DNA from: Hypericibacter sp050729195
GTDB taxonomy: Bacteria > Pseudomonadota > Alphaproteobacteria > Dongiales > Dongiaceae
Length of the DNA stretch: 64,000 nucleotides
Direction: 5' to 3'
Assembly (NCBI RefSeq): GCF_050729195.1
Contig: NZ_JBOHKS010000019.1
Coordinates: 1-64,000 of the forward strand
Under the pieces are notes generated by a model. It had not been told where the DNA came from, made no database searches, and saw only the letters and a program-made list of their open reading frames with translations. Below are positions 9,026-17,389 of the stretch, piece by piece. The position numbers and the translations under genes were made by a program. Each line of letters begins with the position of its first letter. Within the stretch, counting starts at the first letter, position 1.

Positions 9026-9040
9026 TGACCTCCGAGGTCA
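9026..9040. promoter_or_regulatory. Palindromic operator candidate 1
   Basis: TGACCTCCGAGGTCA is a perfect 15-bp palindrome with 7-base arms around one central base. It lies 36 bases upstream of the XRE/MmyB regulator start and is matched by a second copy 43 bases away. Confidence 0.6.
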
Positions 9041-9068
9041 AGTCATGCGCGTGGCGACGGTCGCTTTT

Positions 9069-9083
9069 TGACCTGCGGGGTCA
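9069..9083. promoter_or_regulatory. Palindromic operator candidate 2
   Basis: TGACCTGCGGGGTCA matches the first site at 13 of 15 positions and keeps TGACC/GGTCA arms. The centre-to-centre distance of 43 bp equals about four helical turns, so both sites face the same side of the DNA, as expected for a dimeric regulator binding cooperatively. Confidence 0.6.
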
Positions 9084-9177
9084 TCGATTCCGCCCGGACC
9101 CCGCGACATATTCCTCCTTGAAGGCAAAACGCCGTCTCGCTCACGAGCGGACGAAATCCACCTGGAGGGAGCATGTC

Positions 9178-9543
9178 ATGGACGCGACGCAGGATATCGC
9201 AGAGCGGTATGTGGCGGTCTGGAACGAGACCGATCCCGAGCGGCGGCGGCGCCAGATCGCCGAACTTTGGACGCCCGCGGGCCAGCACTATGTCGATGTT
9301 CGCGAAGTCCGTGGATACGATGCGCTCGAAAATCGCATTACCGGCTCTCATGAGAAGAATGTTCGCGACGACGGTCATCGTTTCCGCGCCGCCAAGGACG
9401 CTCGCCGGCTGCGCGATGTCGTCACGTTTCATTGGGAGATGCTGCCGGCCGAGACCGAGACCGTCCTGGCCAGGGGGCTCGAGTTTCTGATCATGAGCGA
9501 GGACGGGCGGGTCCTGGCCGACTATCAGTTCTTTCCGGCTTAG
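9178..9543 (+). CDS. SnoaL/NTF2-like protein
   Basis: A 121-residue NTF2-fold protein: N-terminal helix 'IAERYVAVWNETDPERRRR', then 'LWTPAGQHYVD' and a C-terminal sheet ending 'VLADYQFFPA'. Family members include ketosteroid-isomerase-like enzymes and ligand-binding proteins; function here is unknown. ATG 9178 is chosen because GGAGGGA lies 8 bases upstream. The gene faces the MmyB-type regulator across the two palindromes and is followed by a monooxygenase gene on the same strand, so the three may form one regulated unit. Confidence 0.8.
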   Translation: MDATQDIAERYVAVWNETDPERRRRQIAELWTPAGQHYVDVREVRGYDALENRITGSHEKNVRDDGHRFRAAKDARRLRDVVTFHWEMLPAETETVLARGLEFLIMSEDGRVLADYQFFPA

Positions 9544-9653
9544 TGCCGCAGCGTCCATCGTTTCGCCAGCACGCACCAACGAAAACCGTCAACGCCGCGG
9601 CATCGACCGGAAGAGCGCGGTCGATCGGCCACTTCTCAGCATGGAGCCGATTT

Positions 9654-9965
9654 GTGCCCGTCACCTATCTCATCAAATTCCAAGTTGTGCCGGAACGACG
9701 CGACCAATTCCTCGAGCTCCTGGAAGGCGTGCTCGATGCCATGCGCAGAGAGCCGACGTTCCATGAGGCGATCCTGCACCGGGATCCGGAATCCGAGCAC
9801 CGCTTTATGCTTTGCGAGACATGGCAAAACCACGACGACGTCGTGAACGTACAGCTGCATCGGCCCTATCGCCGCGCATGGCATGAAGCGCTCCCCACCC
9901 TATTGGAGCAGGAGCGCGACATCACGATCTGGGAGCCCGTGCGCGCCGACCGCAAGCAGGTCTGA
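9654..9965 (+). CDS. Antibiotic biosynthesis monooxygenase (ABM)-domain protein
   Basis: A 103-residue ferredoxin-like-fold protein of the ABM/YgiN family. It shows 'TYLIKFQVVPERRDQFLELLEG' followed by 'EPTFHEAILHRDPESEHRFMLCETW' (key residues H, E and W retained) and a C-terminal 'PTLLEQERDITIWEPV'. Relatives are small cofactor-free quinol or heme-degrading monooxygenases. A GTG start at 9654 is favoured by GGAG 8 bases upstream; no ATG is in frame near the domain start. Likely in an operon with the SnoaL-like gene 110 bases upstream. Confidence 0.8.
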   Translation: MPVTYLIKFQVVPERRDQFLELLEGVLDAMRREPTFHEAILHRDPESEHRFMLCETWQNHDDVVNVQLHRPYRRAWHEALPTLLEQERDITIWEPVRADRKQV

Positions 9966-10043
9966 CCGTTCGACGAAATCCGCTCGAGGGAACCGATCAT
10001 GCCCGCGTTCACCACCGCCGTGGCATGACGCGCCCATGGCGCG

Positions 10044-10295
10044 TCAGTCGGCCGGCTGCGGCGCTACGTCAGGCCGCATGGCAGAAGCTTTTTCCTCGTG
10101 ACGGGTGGCGGGGGAAACGGGTATGGGCCGTGTCTCGGCGAGCCGCTGGTACAGCGCGAGGAGTTCAGGGTGAAGACCATCACCGCGCGATGCTGCGATG
10201 GCATGCAGAGAGAGGAGCGGGAACATGTTCGGATGATCCTCGATTGTGACTGCAGCGATGGGGGTGATGACGCTCTCTTCCTCGATCGCCACCAA
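10044..10295 (-). CDS. Possible small hypothetical protein or gene remnant
   Basis: An 83-codon frame with protein-like composition ('TIEDHPNMFPLLSLHAIA', 'LHPELLALYQRLAETRP') and no recognised domain. The frame stays open about 35 codons or more upstream of the TTG at 10295 with plausible sequence but no start codon, so this could be the end of a decayed gene. Nothing else is seen in the 495-base stretch from 9966 to 10460. Confidence 0.3.
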   Translation of the reverse strand: MVAIEEESVITPIAAVTIEDHPNMFPLLSLHAIAASRGDGLHPELLALYQRLAETRPIPVSPATRHEEKASAMRPDVAPQPAD

Positions 10296-10460
10296 CTCCC
10301 AGCCCGTTCCAATCTGGAGGCTCCCTTTGCCACGAACACTCCGCTTCTTGCCTTTAAAGCGGTCAGCGCTATTGGGATGACAACCCCACGCGCAGGAATG
10401 CCGGCAGCTTTCGCCGCCGGCTTCCTTTGGAACAGTCGATGTTCTTCGGGCTGAGGCGGA

Positions 10461-10982
10461 TTACGCCACCTTCTCGAGCGCCTTCACCTGCGTGCCCTCC
10501 AGACCCAGCAGACGGGCCTTCGCTTCGAGACCGCCGGCGAAGCCGGTGAGGTGGCCGGACGATCCGATCACGCGGTGGCAGGGGGTCACGATGGAGATGG
10601 GATTTCTTCCGTTCGCCGCGCCGACCGCGCGCACGGCCTTGGGCTTGCCGATCTGCTTCGCGATCTGCGCATAGGAACGGGTCTCGCCGAACGGAATGGT
10701 GAGCAGCGCGTGCCAGACCTTCTTCTGGAACGCGGTCCCCGCGAAATCGAGCTTCAGGTCGAACGTCTTTCGCCGGCCGGCGAAATATTCCTTGAGCTGG
10801 CGCTCGGTCTCGCGAAGCACCGGATTCTTCTTGTCCTCGGCGACGATATTCAAACGCACGCGCCAGTCGTCCTCCCACATGATCGCCGCCAGGCCGTCGT
10901 TCGAGGCGACCAGCTTCAGCTCTCCCACCGGAGACTTCACCATTTTGTAGACATAGTCTTTCTGCGCACGGTTCTTCGTCAT
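10461..10982 (-). CDS. ogt: Methylated-DNA--[protein]-cysteine S-methyltransferase
   Basis: A 173-residue O6-alkylguanine-DNA alkyltransferase that repairs alkylated bases by transferring the alkyl group to its own cysteine. The active-site PCHRV has the acceptor Cys135; the upstream 'GTAFQKKVWHALLTIPFG' and 'RAVGAANGRNP' blocks form the DNA-binding helix-turn-helix, and 'GFAGGLEAKARLL' ends the domain. No AraC/Ada N-terminal domain is present. ATG 10982 is chosen because AGGAG lies about 9 bases upstream; an upstream extension to 11078 is not conserved. Confidence 0.92.
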   Translation of the reverse strand: MTKNRAQKDYVYKMVKSPVGELKLVASNDGLAAIMWEDDWRVRLNIVAEDKKNPVLRETERQLKEYFAGRRKTFDLKLDFAGTAFQKKVWHALLTIPFGETRSYAQIAKQIGKPKAVRAVGAANGRNPISIVTPCHRVIGSSGHLTGFAGGLEAKARLLGLEGTQVKALEKVA

Positions 10983-11066
10983 CGCTCTGCTCCTTCGACT
11001 TCCCCCGACTAGAGACCAAACCGGGAGGCGACGCATCCCGATTCTTGCGTCCGAATCCGACAGAAA

Positions 11067-11094
11067 TCCCCTCTCCATATTCCGGGAGAGGGGA
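11067..11094. repeat. C/G-rich intergenic hairpin
   Basis: Perfect 10-base arms TCCCCTCTCC and GGAGAGGGGA around an 8-base loop, between the alkyltransferase and DUF4242 genes. It belongs to the same visual class as the elements at 274, 35208 and 35271. Confidence 0.55.
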
Positions 11095-11144
11095 TGACGG
11101 GAATGGCAGGCGGGACGGGGAAGCGCGGAGCGCTTGGATCGGCC

Positions 11145-11417
11145 CTACATGTTGAAATAGGGATCCAGCACGCGCACCTCTGTGATGCGGTCCACGGGGA
11201 GGCCGTTGCGCTCCGCGACCTTGCGGATGGCTTCGGGCGAGGGGCCGTCATAGATGCAGAAGGTCTTCTTCTTGTCGGTCGTCACATAGGAGTGGATCCA
11301 GGTGACGCCCTGCTGGGCATTGTTGGCGACGACGGTCGTCACCGCTTCGCGGCCCTGCTGGTTGGGCGCGAGGCCCAGGCCGTCGGGGAAATTGCGTTCG
11401 ATGAGGTAACGGGGCAT
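11145..11417 (-). CDS. DUF4242 small protein
   Basis: A 90-residue protein of the DUF4242 (nickel-binding-like) family, which has a ferredoxin-like fold. It opens MPRYLIERNFP and shows the family blocks 'GVTWIHSYVTTDKKKTFCIYDGP' (key residues W, S-Y, C and the closing Y-D-G-P) and 'AIRKVAERNGLPVDRITEV'. Biochemical role unknown. ATG 11417 is preceded by AGGAGA at a good distance. It lies just downstream of the large LuxR regulator on the same strand, 90 bases away, so the two could be linked. Confidence 0.8.
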   Translation of the reverse strand: MPRYLIERNFPDGLGLAPNQQGREAVTTVVANNAQQGVTWIHSYVTTDKKKTFCIYDGPSPEAIRKVAERNGLPVDRITEVRVLDPYFNM

Positions 11418-11506
11418 GGGACGTCTCTCCTTGTTGCGGCGGTGAACCCTTGATGACACGGCCAAGCTAGGCCGCGCGGGTTCCCGCTCGCATCGGGAAG
11501 ACCTCC

Positions 11507-14128
11507 CTATTTTGCGGCCGTCACCTCCCTATTTTGCGGCAGCAGGTTCTGCTCGCGGGCGACCCGGGCGGCTTCGCCGCGGGTGCAGGCGCCGATCTTG
11601 GCCAGCACCGCTGACACATGGTGATCGACGGTCTTGGGCGAGATATGGAGTTGCGTGCCGATGCGTCCGTTGCTGAGGCCGTCGGCGAGGCAGCCCAGGA
11701 TCTGCATCTCGCGCGCGGTCAGCCCGAACGGATTGCGCCGCGTGCTGGCGCGGGGACCGCGCGGGATGCAGCGCAGACCCTCGCCGCGCATCTGCTGGCG
11801 CAACGCGGCGGACGCCGGTGCGGCACCGAGCCGATCGAAGATCTCGAGGGCCGTCAGCTGGGCCTCTTCATCGCCGTCGGCGAGCGCGCGGGCCCGCTCA
11901 TAGGGGCAGCCCAAACGCTGCCACGCCGCTGCGGCCCGCTGCCAATCTCCCTTGATCTGGAACAGGAAGGGCGCAGCGCTCCATTTCGGCGCGGCAATGG
12001 GATCGCCCGCCCGCCAGCGCCAGAAGGAGAACTCGCCGGCATGCCAGCGGTGACGATGGCCGATGGCGAGGTCATAGGCGGCCCGCGCCTCCACGACGAC
12101 GCGCTCGCGCTCGCCGGCAAGCCAGGCGGCTTCGGCGCGCGCAGCCCGCACCGGCGCCAGGCGCTGCAGCGTGTCCGTCTGCAAGGCCAGATCGAGCGCT
12201 TCGTCGAGTGCCGCCGCAGCGCCGGGATCGCCGCGTCTGACGCGCACGCGGCCCAATGCCACCAGCGCCATGATCCGGCTGACGGCGGCGACACGCGGCA
12301 GCTCGACCACGGCGCTCGCATGGTCGCTGGCCTCGCTCCAGCGCCCCTGATAGAGCCGGGTCAGGGCGAGCCAGGCGCGCATGTAATGGCCGGCATGATC
12401 CAGATCGCAATCGCCGGTATAGTCGAGGCCCTCCGCGAGATGCTTTTCCGCCTCGGCAAACTGGTACTGCTCGCCATAAGACGAACCGAGATTGAGATAG
12501 GCGAGCCCGACCAGCGAATCCAGATTGGCCTGCCGGGCGAGGACAAGGCTCCGGTCGAGATGGGGGCGGCCTTCCTCGTCCCCCGTCACCAGCATCGCCG
12601 ATCCGACGACGAGCTCGGCGGCGGCGATGGTGGCATCGTCCTGGAAGCGCGTGGCGAGCTCGATCGCCTTCCGGCCGAAGCGGACGGCCACCTGACGGTC
12701 GCGATCGAGCATCCGCAAATGGGCCTGGATCCGATAAGCGCCGGCCAGTTGGCGCGTCGGCGCCAGGGATTCCAGCAGTTCGATCGCGCGACGGCCCGCT
12801 TCCTCGGCGGCCGCGTTCCGGCCGCTGCGGACCAGAGGCCAGGCGAGAGCCGCGAGGGCCTCGCCTTCCTTGAGACGATTGCCCGCCTGCCGCCAGAGCT
12901 CGACCGCCTCGCCCAGCGCGCGGCTGGCCTCGGCCAAATCGTCGACGATGGCGCTTTCCTCGGCATAGGCCTCGAACAGCGGGGCCCGGTCGGCGGGCGG
13001 CAGGGCCTCGGCGGAAGCGAGGACACGGCGATATTGCGCGGCGGCCACGCGATGGGCGCCGACCGAAGCGGCGGCCCGGGCAGCGGCCGCACCGAACCGG
13101 ATGACGGCATCGCCGTCCCCGGCACCCTCCGCGAAATGCGCCAGCAGCGCCAGATCGCCGCGCCCGGCGCCGGCGCTCCGCAATCGGTCGAGCGCGATCC
13201 GGTTCAGCTCCCGGAGGCGCCGGGAGTCGAGATCCGACAGAATCGCGTCCCGCACCAGCGCATGGCGGAAGGCCACGCCGTTTTCCGCCGCCTCGAGCAT
13301 GCCGAGCTTCATGCATTCGGCCAGCCCCTCGGCCTCGGCGCCGAGGATCTTGTCCATGACGCCATGCTCGATCCGGCCGCCGATCACGGCCGCGGCCTCG
13401 AGCGCATGCCGGCCGGCGGGCCCCAATCTTGCGGCGCGCGCCAGTACCGCGTCACGAACGGTCTTGGGGATTCCGCGGCCCGCATTCGCCAACACTTCGG
13501 TGACGAAAAAGGGATTGCCGGAGGTTTGCCCATGCAGCGAGGCGGGATCGATCGGCCGGTCCGCGATCAGGGTGCGAACCGCCTCGACCGTCAGGCGCGG
13601 CAGCTCGATGCGGACGACCGTGCGCAGTATCGCCAGATCGCCCAGCAGCACGCGCAAGGGGTGCCGGGTCCCGAGCTCGTCATCGCGATAGGTCAAGATG
13701 AAGAGCACCTTGGCTTGCGCGATGCGCCGGCTCAGAAATACGATCAGATCGAACGTCGCCTCATCGGCCCAGTGAATGTCTTCGATGACGAGGAGAACGG
13801 GTTTGGTCGAGCCGCGGAGCTGATCCAGCATGGTCGCGAAGACGGTCCCATGCGAGGTGTCGCTCTCGAGCTGCGACAGCAACCGTCCTTCCGACTGGCG
13901 CGCGATGTCGTAGAGCGGACCCAGTGGCGCCGGGGTGAAGAGCGCATCGCAATTGCCCTTGAGGACCTGCATGCCCCGACCGCGGGTCGCGAGGAAGCGG
14001 TCGACGAAGGAGGTCTTGCCGATGCCGGCCTCGCCGCTGACGAGCGCGATGCGACCGCGCCCCGCGACCGCGTCATCCAGGGCGCCGGCGAGCAATTGCA
14101 GATCGTCTTCGCGTTCGAGCAAATCCAT
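11507..14128 (-). CDS. LuxR-family regulator with N-terminal AAA ATPase (LAL/MalT-type)
   Basis: An 873-residue signal-transduction ATPase regulator. Residues 32-39 carry the Walker A motif GEAGIGKT; 'LLVIEDIHWAD' is Walker B; the central 400 residues are TPR-like helical repeats rich in Ala/Leu/Arg; the last 65 residues are a LuxR helix-turn-helix with 'LTAREMQILGCLADGLSN' and 'SPKTVDHHVSAVLAKIG'. ATP binding and an inducer sensed by the repeats normally switch such proteins on. ATG 14128 is preferred because the ATPase domain begins right after it. It is divergent from a cupin gene at 14403, a plausible target. Confidence 0.88.
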   Translation of the reverse strand: MDLLEREDDLQLLAGALDDAVAGRGRIALVSGEAGIGKTSFVDRFLATRGRGMQVLKGNCDALFTPAPLGPLYDIARQSEGRLLSQLESDTSHGTVFATMLDQLRGSTKPVLLVIEDIHWADEATFDLIVFLSRRIAQAKVLFILTYRDDELGTRHPLRVLLGDLAILRTVVRIELPRLTVEAVRTLIADRPIDPASLHGQTSGNPFFVTEVLANAGRGIPKTVRDAVLARAARLGPAGRHALEAAAVIGGRIEHGVMDKILGAEAEGLAECMKLGMLEAAENGVAFRHALVRDAILSDLDSRRLRELNRIALDRLRSAGAGRGDLALLAHFAEGAGDGDAVIRFGAAAARAAASVGAHRVAAAQYRRVLASAEALPPADRAPLFEAYAEESAIVDDLAEASRALGEAVELWRQAGNRLKEGEALAALAWPLVRSGRNAAAEEAGRRAIELLESLAPTRQLAGAYRIQAHLRMLDRDRQVAVRFGRKAIELATRFQDDATIAAAELVVGSAMLVTGDEEGRPHLDRSLVLARQANLDSLVGLAYLNLGSSYGEQYQFAEAEKHLAEGLDYTGDCDLDHAGHYMRAWLALTRLYQGRWSEASDHASAVVELPRVAAVSRIMALVALGRVRVRRGDPGAAAALDEALDLALQTDTLQRLAPVRAARAEAAWLAGERERVVVEARAAYDLAIGHRHRWHAGEFSFWRWRAGDPIAAPKWSAAPFLFQIKGDWQRAAAAWQRLGCPYERARALADGDEEAQLTALEIFDRLGAAPASAALRQQMRGEGLRCIPRGPRASTRRNPFGLTAREMQILGCLADGLSNGRIGTQLHISPKTVDHHVSAVLAKIGACTRGEAARVAREQNLLPQNREVTAAK

Positions 14129-14402
14129 GGGTATTCCAGGCCGATCTCGGGGAGGCCGCCAGTTTACAAGCGCTCGCCCCGGCAGGCCCGCAAATTCGCG
14201 TGAGGTCATCCTGGCCCCGCAAAATCATGGACATGCGCACCGGTCGGGCGCTCAATGAACCTCGGATTTGAAGGGAGCGGTGGCGCCATGGCCGCCTTTC
14301 GTCCCTCCAGCGATCCCCGAAAACCAGAAACCGCATGGGCAAGCGCTCCGCGCCGACAGGATTGGCGCTTGCCGATAGCCGCAGAGAAGGAAGGGACGAT
14401 CG

Positions 14403-14876
14403 ATGGATCACGCCAGGGCGCCGGCAGCCACCTCTATCGGGAGCTTGCCGCTGAAGGTCTTCGGGGGACTGGTTCCAGACGCAATCCAGTGGCGGTCATT
14501 CCCGGCCTTCCCCGAGACCGTCCGTCTGGCTGTCCTGGTCGGAGACACCAGCAAGCCCGGCCCCTATGTCGTTCGGGTGAGAGTACCCGCGGGGGTGAGG
14601 CTGCTGCCGCATTCGCATCCCGAGGATCGGATTTATACCGTCATGTCAGGAATGTTCTATATCGGGCTCGGCGATCATTTCGACAGTGAGAAGCTGAAAC
14701 CTTATCCGCCGGGGAGCGTTGTCGTGCTGCCGGGGAATACCGCCCATTTTCATTATGCGAAGTCCGGCGAGTACATCACCCAGGTCACGGCAGAGGGTCC
14801 CCTCGGCCTCCACTATGTGGATGCGGCCGACGATCCGCGGAAGCGGGACGCTGCCGGAAATCGGGGCAAGATTTAA
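14403..14876 (+). CDS. Cupin-domain protein
   Basis: A 157-residue single-domain cupin. Motif 1 is 'PHSHPEDRIYTVMSGMFYIGLG' (ligands His, His, Glu/Asp equivalents) and motif 2 'PGSVVVLPGNTAHFHYAKSG' with the last His ligand. Relatives with this layout are ChrR-like or oxalate-like cupins of unknown substrate. It has no signal peptide. The gene is divergent from the large LuxR regulator across 274 bases and is followed by a DUF2188 gene. The 274-base gap shows no clear repeat or known riboswitch. Confidence 0.78.
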   Translation: MDHARAPAATSIGSLPLKVFGGLVPDAIQWRSFPAFPETVRLAVLVGDTSKPGPYVVRVRVPAGVRLLPHSHPEDRIYTVMSGMFYIGLGDHFDSEKLKPYPPGSVVVLPGNTAHFHYAKSGEYITQVTAEGPLGLHYVDAADDPRKRDAAGNRGKI

Positions 14877-14965
14877 TGGCCGATCCCGTGCCGGAAGCTC
14901 CCAACCGGCTTGCCTTGAGGCTCACGCCCGCCAATGATGAACCCCTTCGTCGCCAGGAGAGAAGC

Positions 14966-15205
14966 ATGGCCAAAGTCACCTACAAGATCGTTCAACATGA
15001 CGGCGGTTGGGCCTATCAGGTCGACGGCGTGTTCTCGGAGACCTTCGAATCGCATGATGTCGCCCGCCGGGCCGCAGAGCGTGCGGCTCGGGAGCAGATC
15101 GTTGCCGGCAACACGACGGGCATCTCCTACGAGGACAAGGAGGGCCACTGGCACGAAGAACTGTCGAAGGGCGACGACCGGCCAGAGACCGATGTGAAGG
15201 GCTGA
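14966..15205 (+). CDS. DUF2188-like small protein
   Basis: A 79-residue protein beginning MAKVTYKIVQHDGGWAYQVDG; the pattern 'YKIV.H.GGWAY.VDG.....F.SH..A..AA..AA' matches the DUF2188 family, a small beta-beta-alpha fold sometimes seen in stress-related contexts. The C-terminus is strongly charged. ATG 14966 is chosen for the AGGAGAGAAGC ribosome-binding region just upstream. Function unknown. Confidence 0.75.
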   Translation: MAKVTYKIVQHDGGWAYQVDGVFSETFESHDVARRAAERAAREQIVAGNTTGISYEDKEGHWHEELSKGDDRPETDVKG

Positions 15206-15354
15206 CAGGCTCCGCATCTTTCCGCCGCCGGACTATTTTCCGCCCGCGCCCTCACCGCTTTCCGAATCATTCGGCATTGCCGGCCCGCAAGCTATAGTGC
15301 CGGCGCGGTCCAATTCGGCCGCGATTCGGCAGGGACTCTTGGAAAGAAAACGTC

Positions 15355-16242
15355 ATGCGGATCCTGGTGGCGATCCCCCATTACTACAAGCCGAGCCACG
15401 GGTTCTACGGCTCGCACCGGCCCGATCCGCAGCCCCGCATCGACGCGCTGGTGCAAGCCATGGCGGCGCTGCATCAGAATTTCGGACCCCGCCAGGGATT
15501 GCTCGATCCGCCGCGGCGCTGCCTCTATGAGACCAACGCCGCCAACAGCGCCCGGCTCGACATCGTGCTCTGCACCACCGGCAGCGACCATCTGATCCCG
15601 GCCCTGCCGCGCAATCTCTTCCGCCAGCACGAGACCTCGGCTCAGCCGATGCTGCTGGGCTATGAGGCCCATGCCGTCCTGCGTGACGGTATCGGGAAGT
15701 ATGACTGGTATGGCTATATGGAAGACGATCTGCTGGTGCCGGATCCGATGTTCTTCCACAAGCTGGCCTGGTTCCATTCGCTGGGCGGCGATCGTGCGGT
15801 GCTGCAGCCCAATCGCTACGAGGTCTCGATCGACGACCGCATCCACAAGCTCTATATCGATGCCAACCTGGCGAAGCCGGAGTTGAGCCAGCCTTACCAG
15901 GACATCACCAAGCGGCCGCGGATCGAAGGCAAGGTCTTCAACCAGCGCATCAGCTTCCAGCGCGTCAACAATCCGCATGCCGGCTGTTTCTTCCTGAACG
16001 ACACGCAGATGCGCAAATTCGCGGCCCAGGATTATTTCCTCGATCGTTCCGACGCCTTCGCCGGTGCCCTCGAAAGCGCCGCCTCGCTCGGCGTCATGCG
16101 CTGCTTCGAAACCTACAAGCCGTCACGCGAGAACGCGGACTTCCTCGAGGTCGGTCATATCCATCGCCGCTATATCGGGCGCTATGTGATCTTCGAGGAA
16201 GGGGCGCCCTGGCGCTTCAAGGTGGTGCGGCCGGCCGGCTGA
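15355..16242 (+). CDS. Glycosyltransferase-like protein (GT-A fold, unassigned)
   Basis: A 295-residue cytoplasmic protein. It starts MRILVAIPHYYKP, a beta strand typical of GT-A enzymes, and holds an acidic 'YMEDDLLVPDPMFF' segment in mid-protein that resembles the metal-binding DXD motif. Other conserved-looking blocks are 'NNPHAGCFFLND' and 'FLEVGHIHRRYIGRY'. No transmembrane segment is seen. Substrate cannot be inferred; it stands alone rather than within a polysaccharide cluster. Confidence 0.55.
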   Translation: MRILVAIPHYYKPSHGFYGSHRPDPQPRIDALVQAMAALHQNFGPRQGLLDPPRRCLYETNAANSARLDIVLCTTGSDHLIPALPRNLFRQHETSAQPMLLGYEAHAVLRDGIGKYDWYGYMEDDLLVPDPMFFHKLAWFHSLGGDRAVLQPNRYEVSIDDRIHKLYIDANLAKPELSQPYQDITKRPRIEGKVFNQRISFQRVNNPHAGCFFLNDTQMRKFAAQDYFLDRSDAFAGALESAASLGVMRCFETYKPSRENADFLEVGHIHRRYIGRYVIFEEGAPWRFKVVRPAG

Positions 16243-16267
16243 CCCCGGGGTCGCCCAAGCCATTCGA

Positions 16268-16567
16268 TCAGTCGCAGCAGAAGGGGCGGCCTTCGCCATC
16301 CTCGAGCGCATCCTTGAGCGAGGCCCGCGGCTGCGGCGAGGCCGGTCCTGCCGCGGGTGGCACCAGATCGAGCGGGCCGGGTGCTCCGAACGGCGCTTCC
16401 TTGAAGCGGCCATCGGCATGCCAGCAGCAGGCGCCATGCATCGGCACCTCGCCGAAGATGAGCCCTTCCGGCGCGGCCACCCGGTCGATCCGCACCGTCC
16501 GGCGATCGCGGGTTTGAAGCAGGCTGCCGGCGGCGGCCGCGGCCATAAAGTCGTAAGTCTCGGTCAT
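16268..16567 (-). CDS. Hypothetical protein
   Basis: A 99-residue protein without a recognised domain. It has an alanine-rich N-terminus, a Cys-Cys-Trp-His group ('GACCWHADG'), a Pro/Ala-rich centre and a closing 'PFCCD' Cys pair, so a metal or redox role is conceivable but unsupported. ATG 16567 is chosen over an upstream ATG because the peptide before it is not protein-like. Confidence 0.5.
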   Translation of the reverse strand: MTETYDFMAAAAAGSLLQTRDRRTVRIDRVAAPEGLIFGEVPMHGACCWHADGRFKEAPFGAPGPLDLVPPAAGPASPQPRASLKDALEDGEGRPFCCD

Positions 16568-16729
16568 GACCGGTCCCAGGGACGGGTGAGATACGGGGCG
16601 CAAAGTTTAATGCCCGGGGCGTCGAACGGCAATTGACCGCCCTGGCAACCGCTTCTTAGGCTTTGGTCGCCAAAACAGCAGGGACGCGAGACGGGCTCGC
16701 GGGTTCGAACGCGAAGGGGGAAATTGGTC

Positions 16730-17371
16730 ATGGCGACGGTCATTCTGCATGGTCCCGACTACAGCACGCAGGTCCGCACGATCCGGCTCTGCCTGGTGGA
16801 GAAAGGCGTCGATTATCAGCTCGAGCCCGTCGATCTGTTCCGCGGCGGCAACCGCACGCCGGGTTATCTCAAGCTGCAGCCTTTCGGCATGGTGCCGGTG
16901 CTGGTGCATGACGGCTTCGCGCTCTACGAGACGAGCGCCGTCGCGCGTTATGTGGACGAGGCTTTCAAGGGACCGAAGCTCCAGCCCTCGGACAAGAAGC
17001 AGGCGGCGCGGATGAACCAGATCCTCTCGGTCGTCGAGGCGCATGGCTACGAGCCGATCGTGACCGAGATCGTGATGCCGCGCGCCAAACAGGCGCTGCT
17101 GCGCCAGCCGGTCGATGCCGACGAGATCCAGAAGGCGCTCCCGCGGGCGCAATATTGCCTGATGATGATCGAGGGGCTGATGGGCGAGGGCGGATTCCTG
17201 GTCGGCGGTTCCCTGAGCCTCGCCGATCTCTATCTGGCGCCGATCATCGGCTATTTCGCGCAGACGCCGGAGGGCAAGCGCATGCTGCCTAAACTGACGC
17301 GGCTTACAAGTTGGTGGCAGGACATCGCGGCGCGGCCCTCGATGGTCGAGACCGAGCCGCATCCGGTCTGA
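16730..17371 (+). CDS. Glutathione S-transferase family protein
   Basis: A 213-residue two-domain GST. Residues about 1-80 form the thioredoxin-like domain with 'DYSTQVRTIRLCLVEKG' at the catalytic turn (Ser as probable thiol-activating residue), the cis-Pro segment 'FGMVPVLVHDG' and the glutathione-contacting 'ALYETSAVARYVDE'. The C-terminal helical domain has the 'SLADLYLAPII' N-capping motif. ATG 16730 is preceded by AAGGGGGAAA. Conjugation of glutathione to electrophiles is the family role; substrate unknown. Confidence 0.88.
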   Translation: MATVILHGPDYSTQVRTIRLCLVEKGVDYQLEPVDLFRGGNRTPGYLKLQPFGMVPVLVHDGFALYETSAVARYVDEAFKGPKLQPSDKKQAARMNQILSVVEAHGYEPIVTEIVMPRAKQALLRQPVDADEIQKALPRAQYCLMMIEGLMGEGGFLVGGSLSLADLYLAPIIGYFAQTPEGKRMLPKLTRLTSWWQDIAARPSMVETEPHPV

Positions 17372-17389
17372 GCCGAAGGTCGGCGACGG

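Noticed and set aside
10369..11019. A 216-codon frame overlapping the alkyltransferase gene on the same strand
   Set aside because: Arg/Gly-rich out-of-frame shadow; the PCHRV-containing frame is the true gene.
11618..14203. An 861-codon open frame on the plus strand opposite the LuxR ATPase gene
   Set aside because: Its translation is low in complexity and shows no domain. Long antisense frames are expected in GC-rich genes from codon bias; the minus-strand protein has Walker and HTH motifs.
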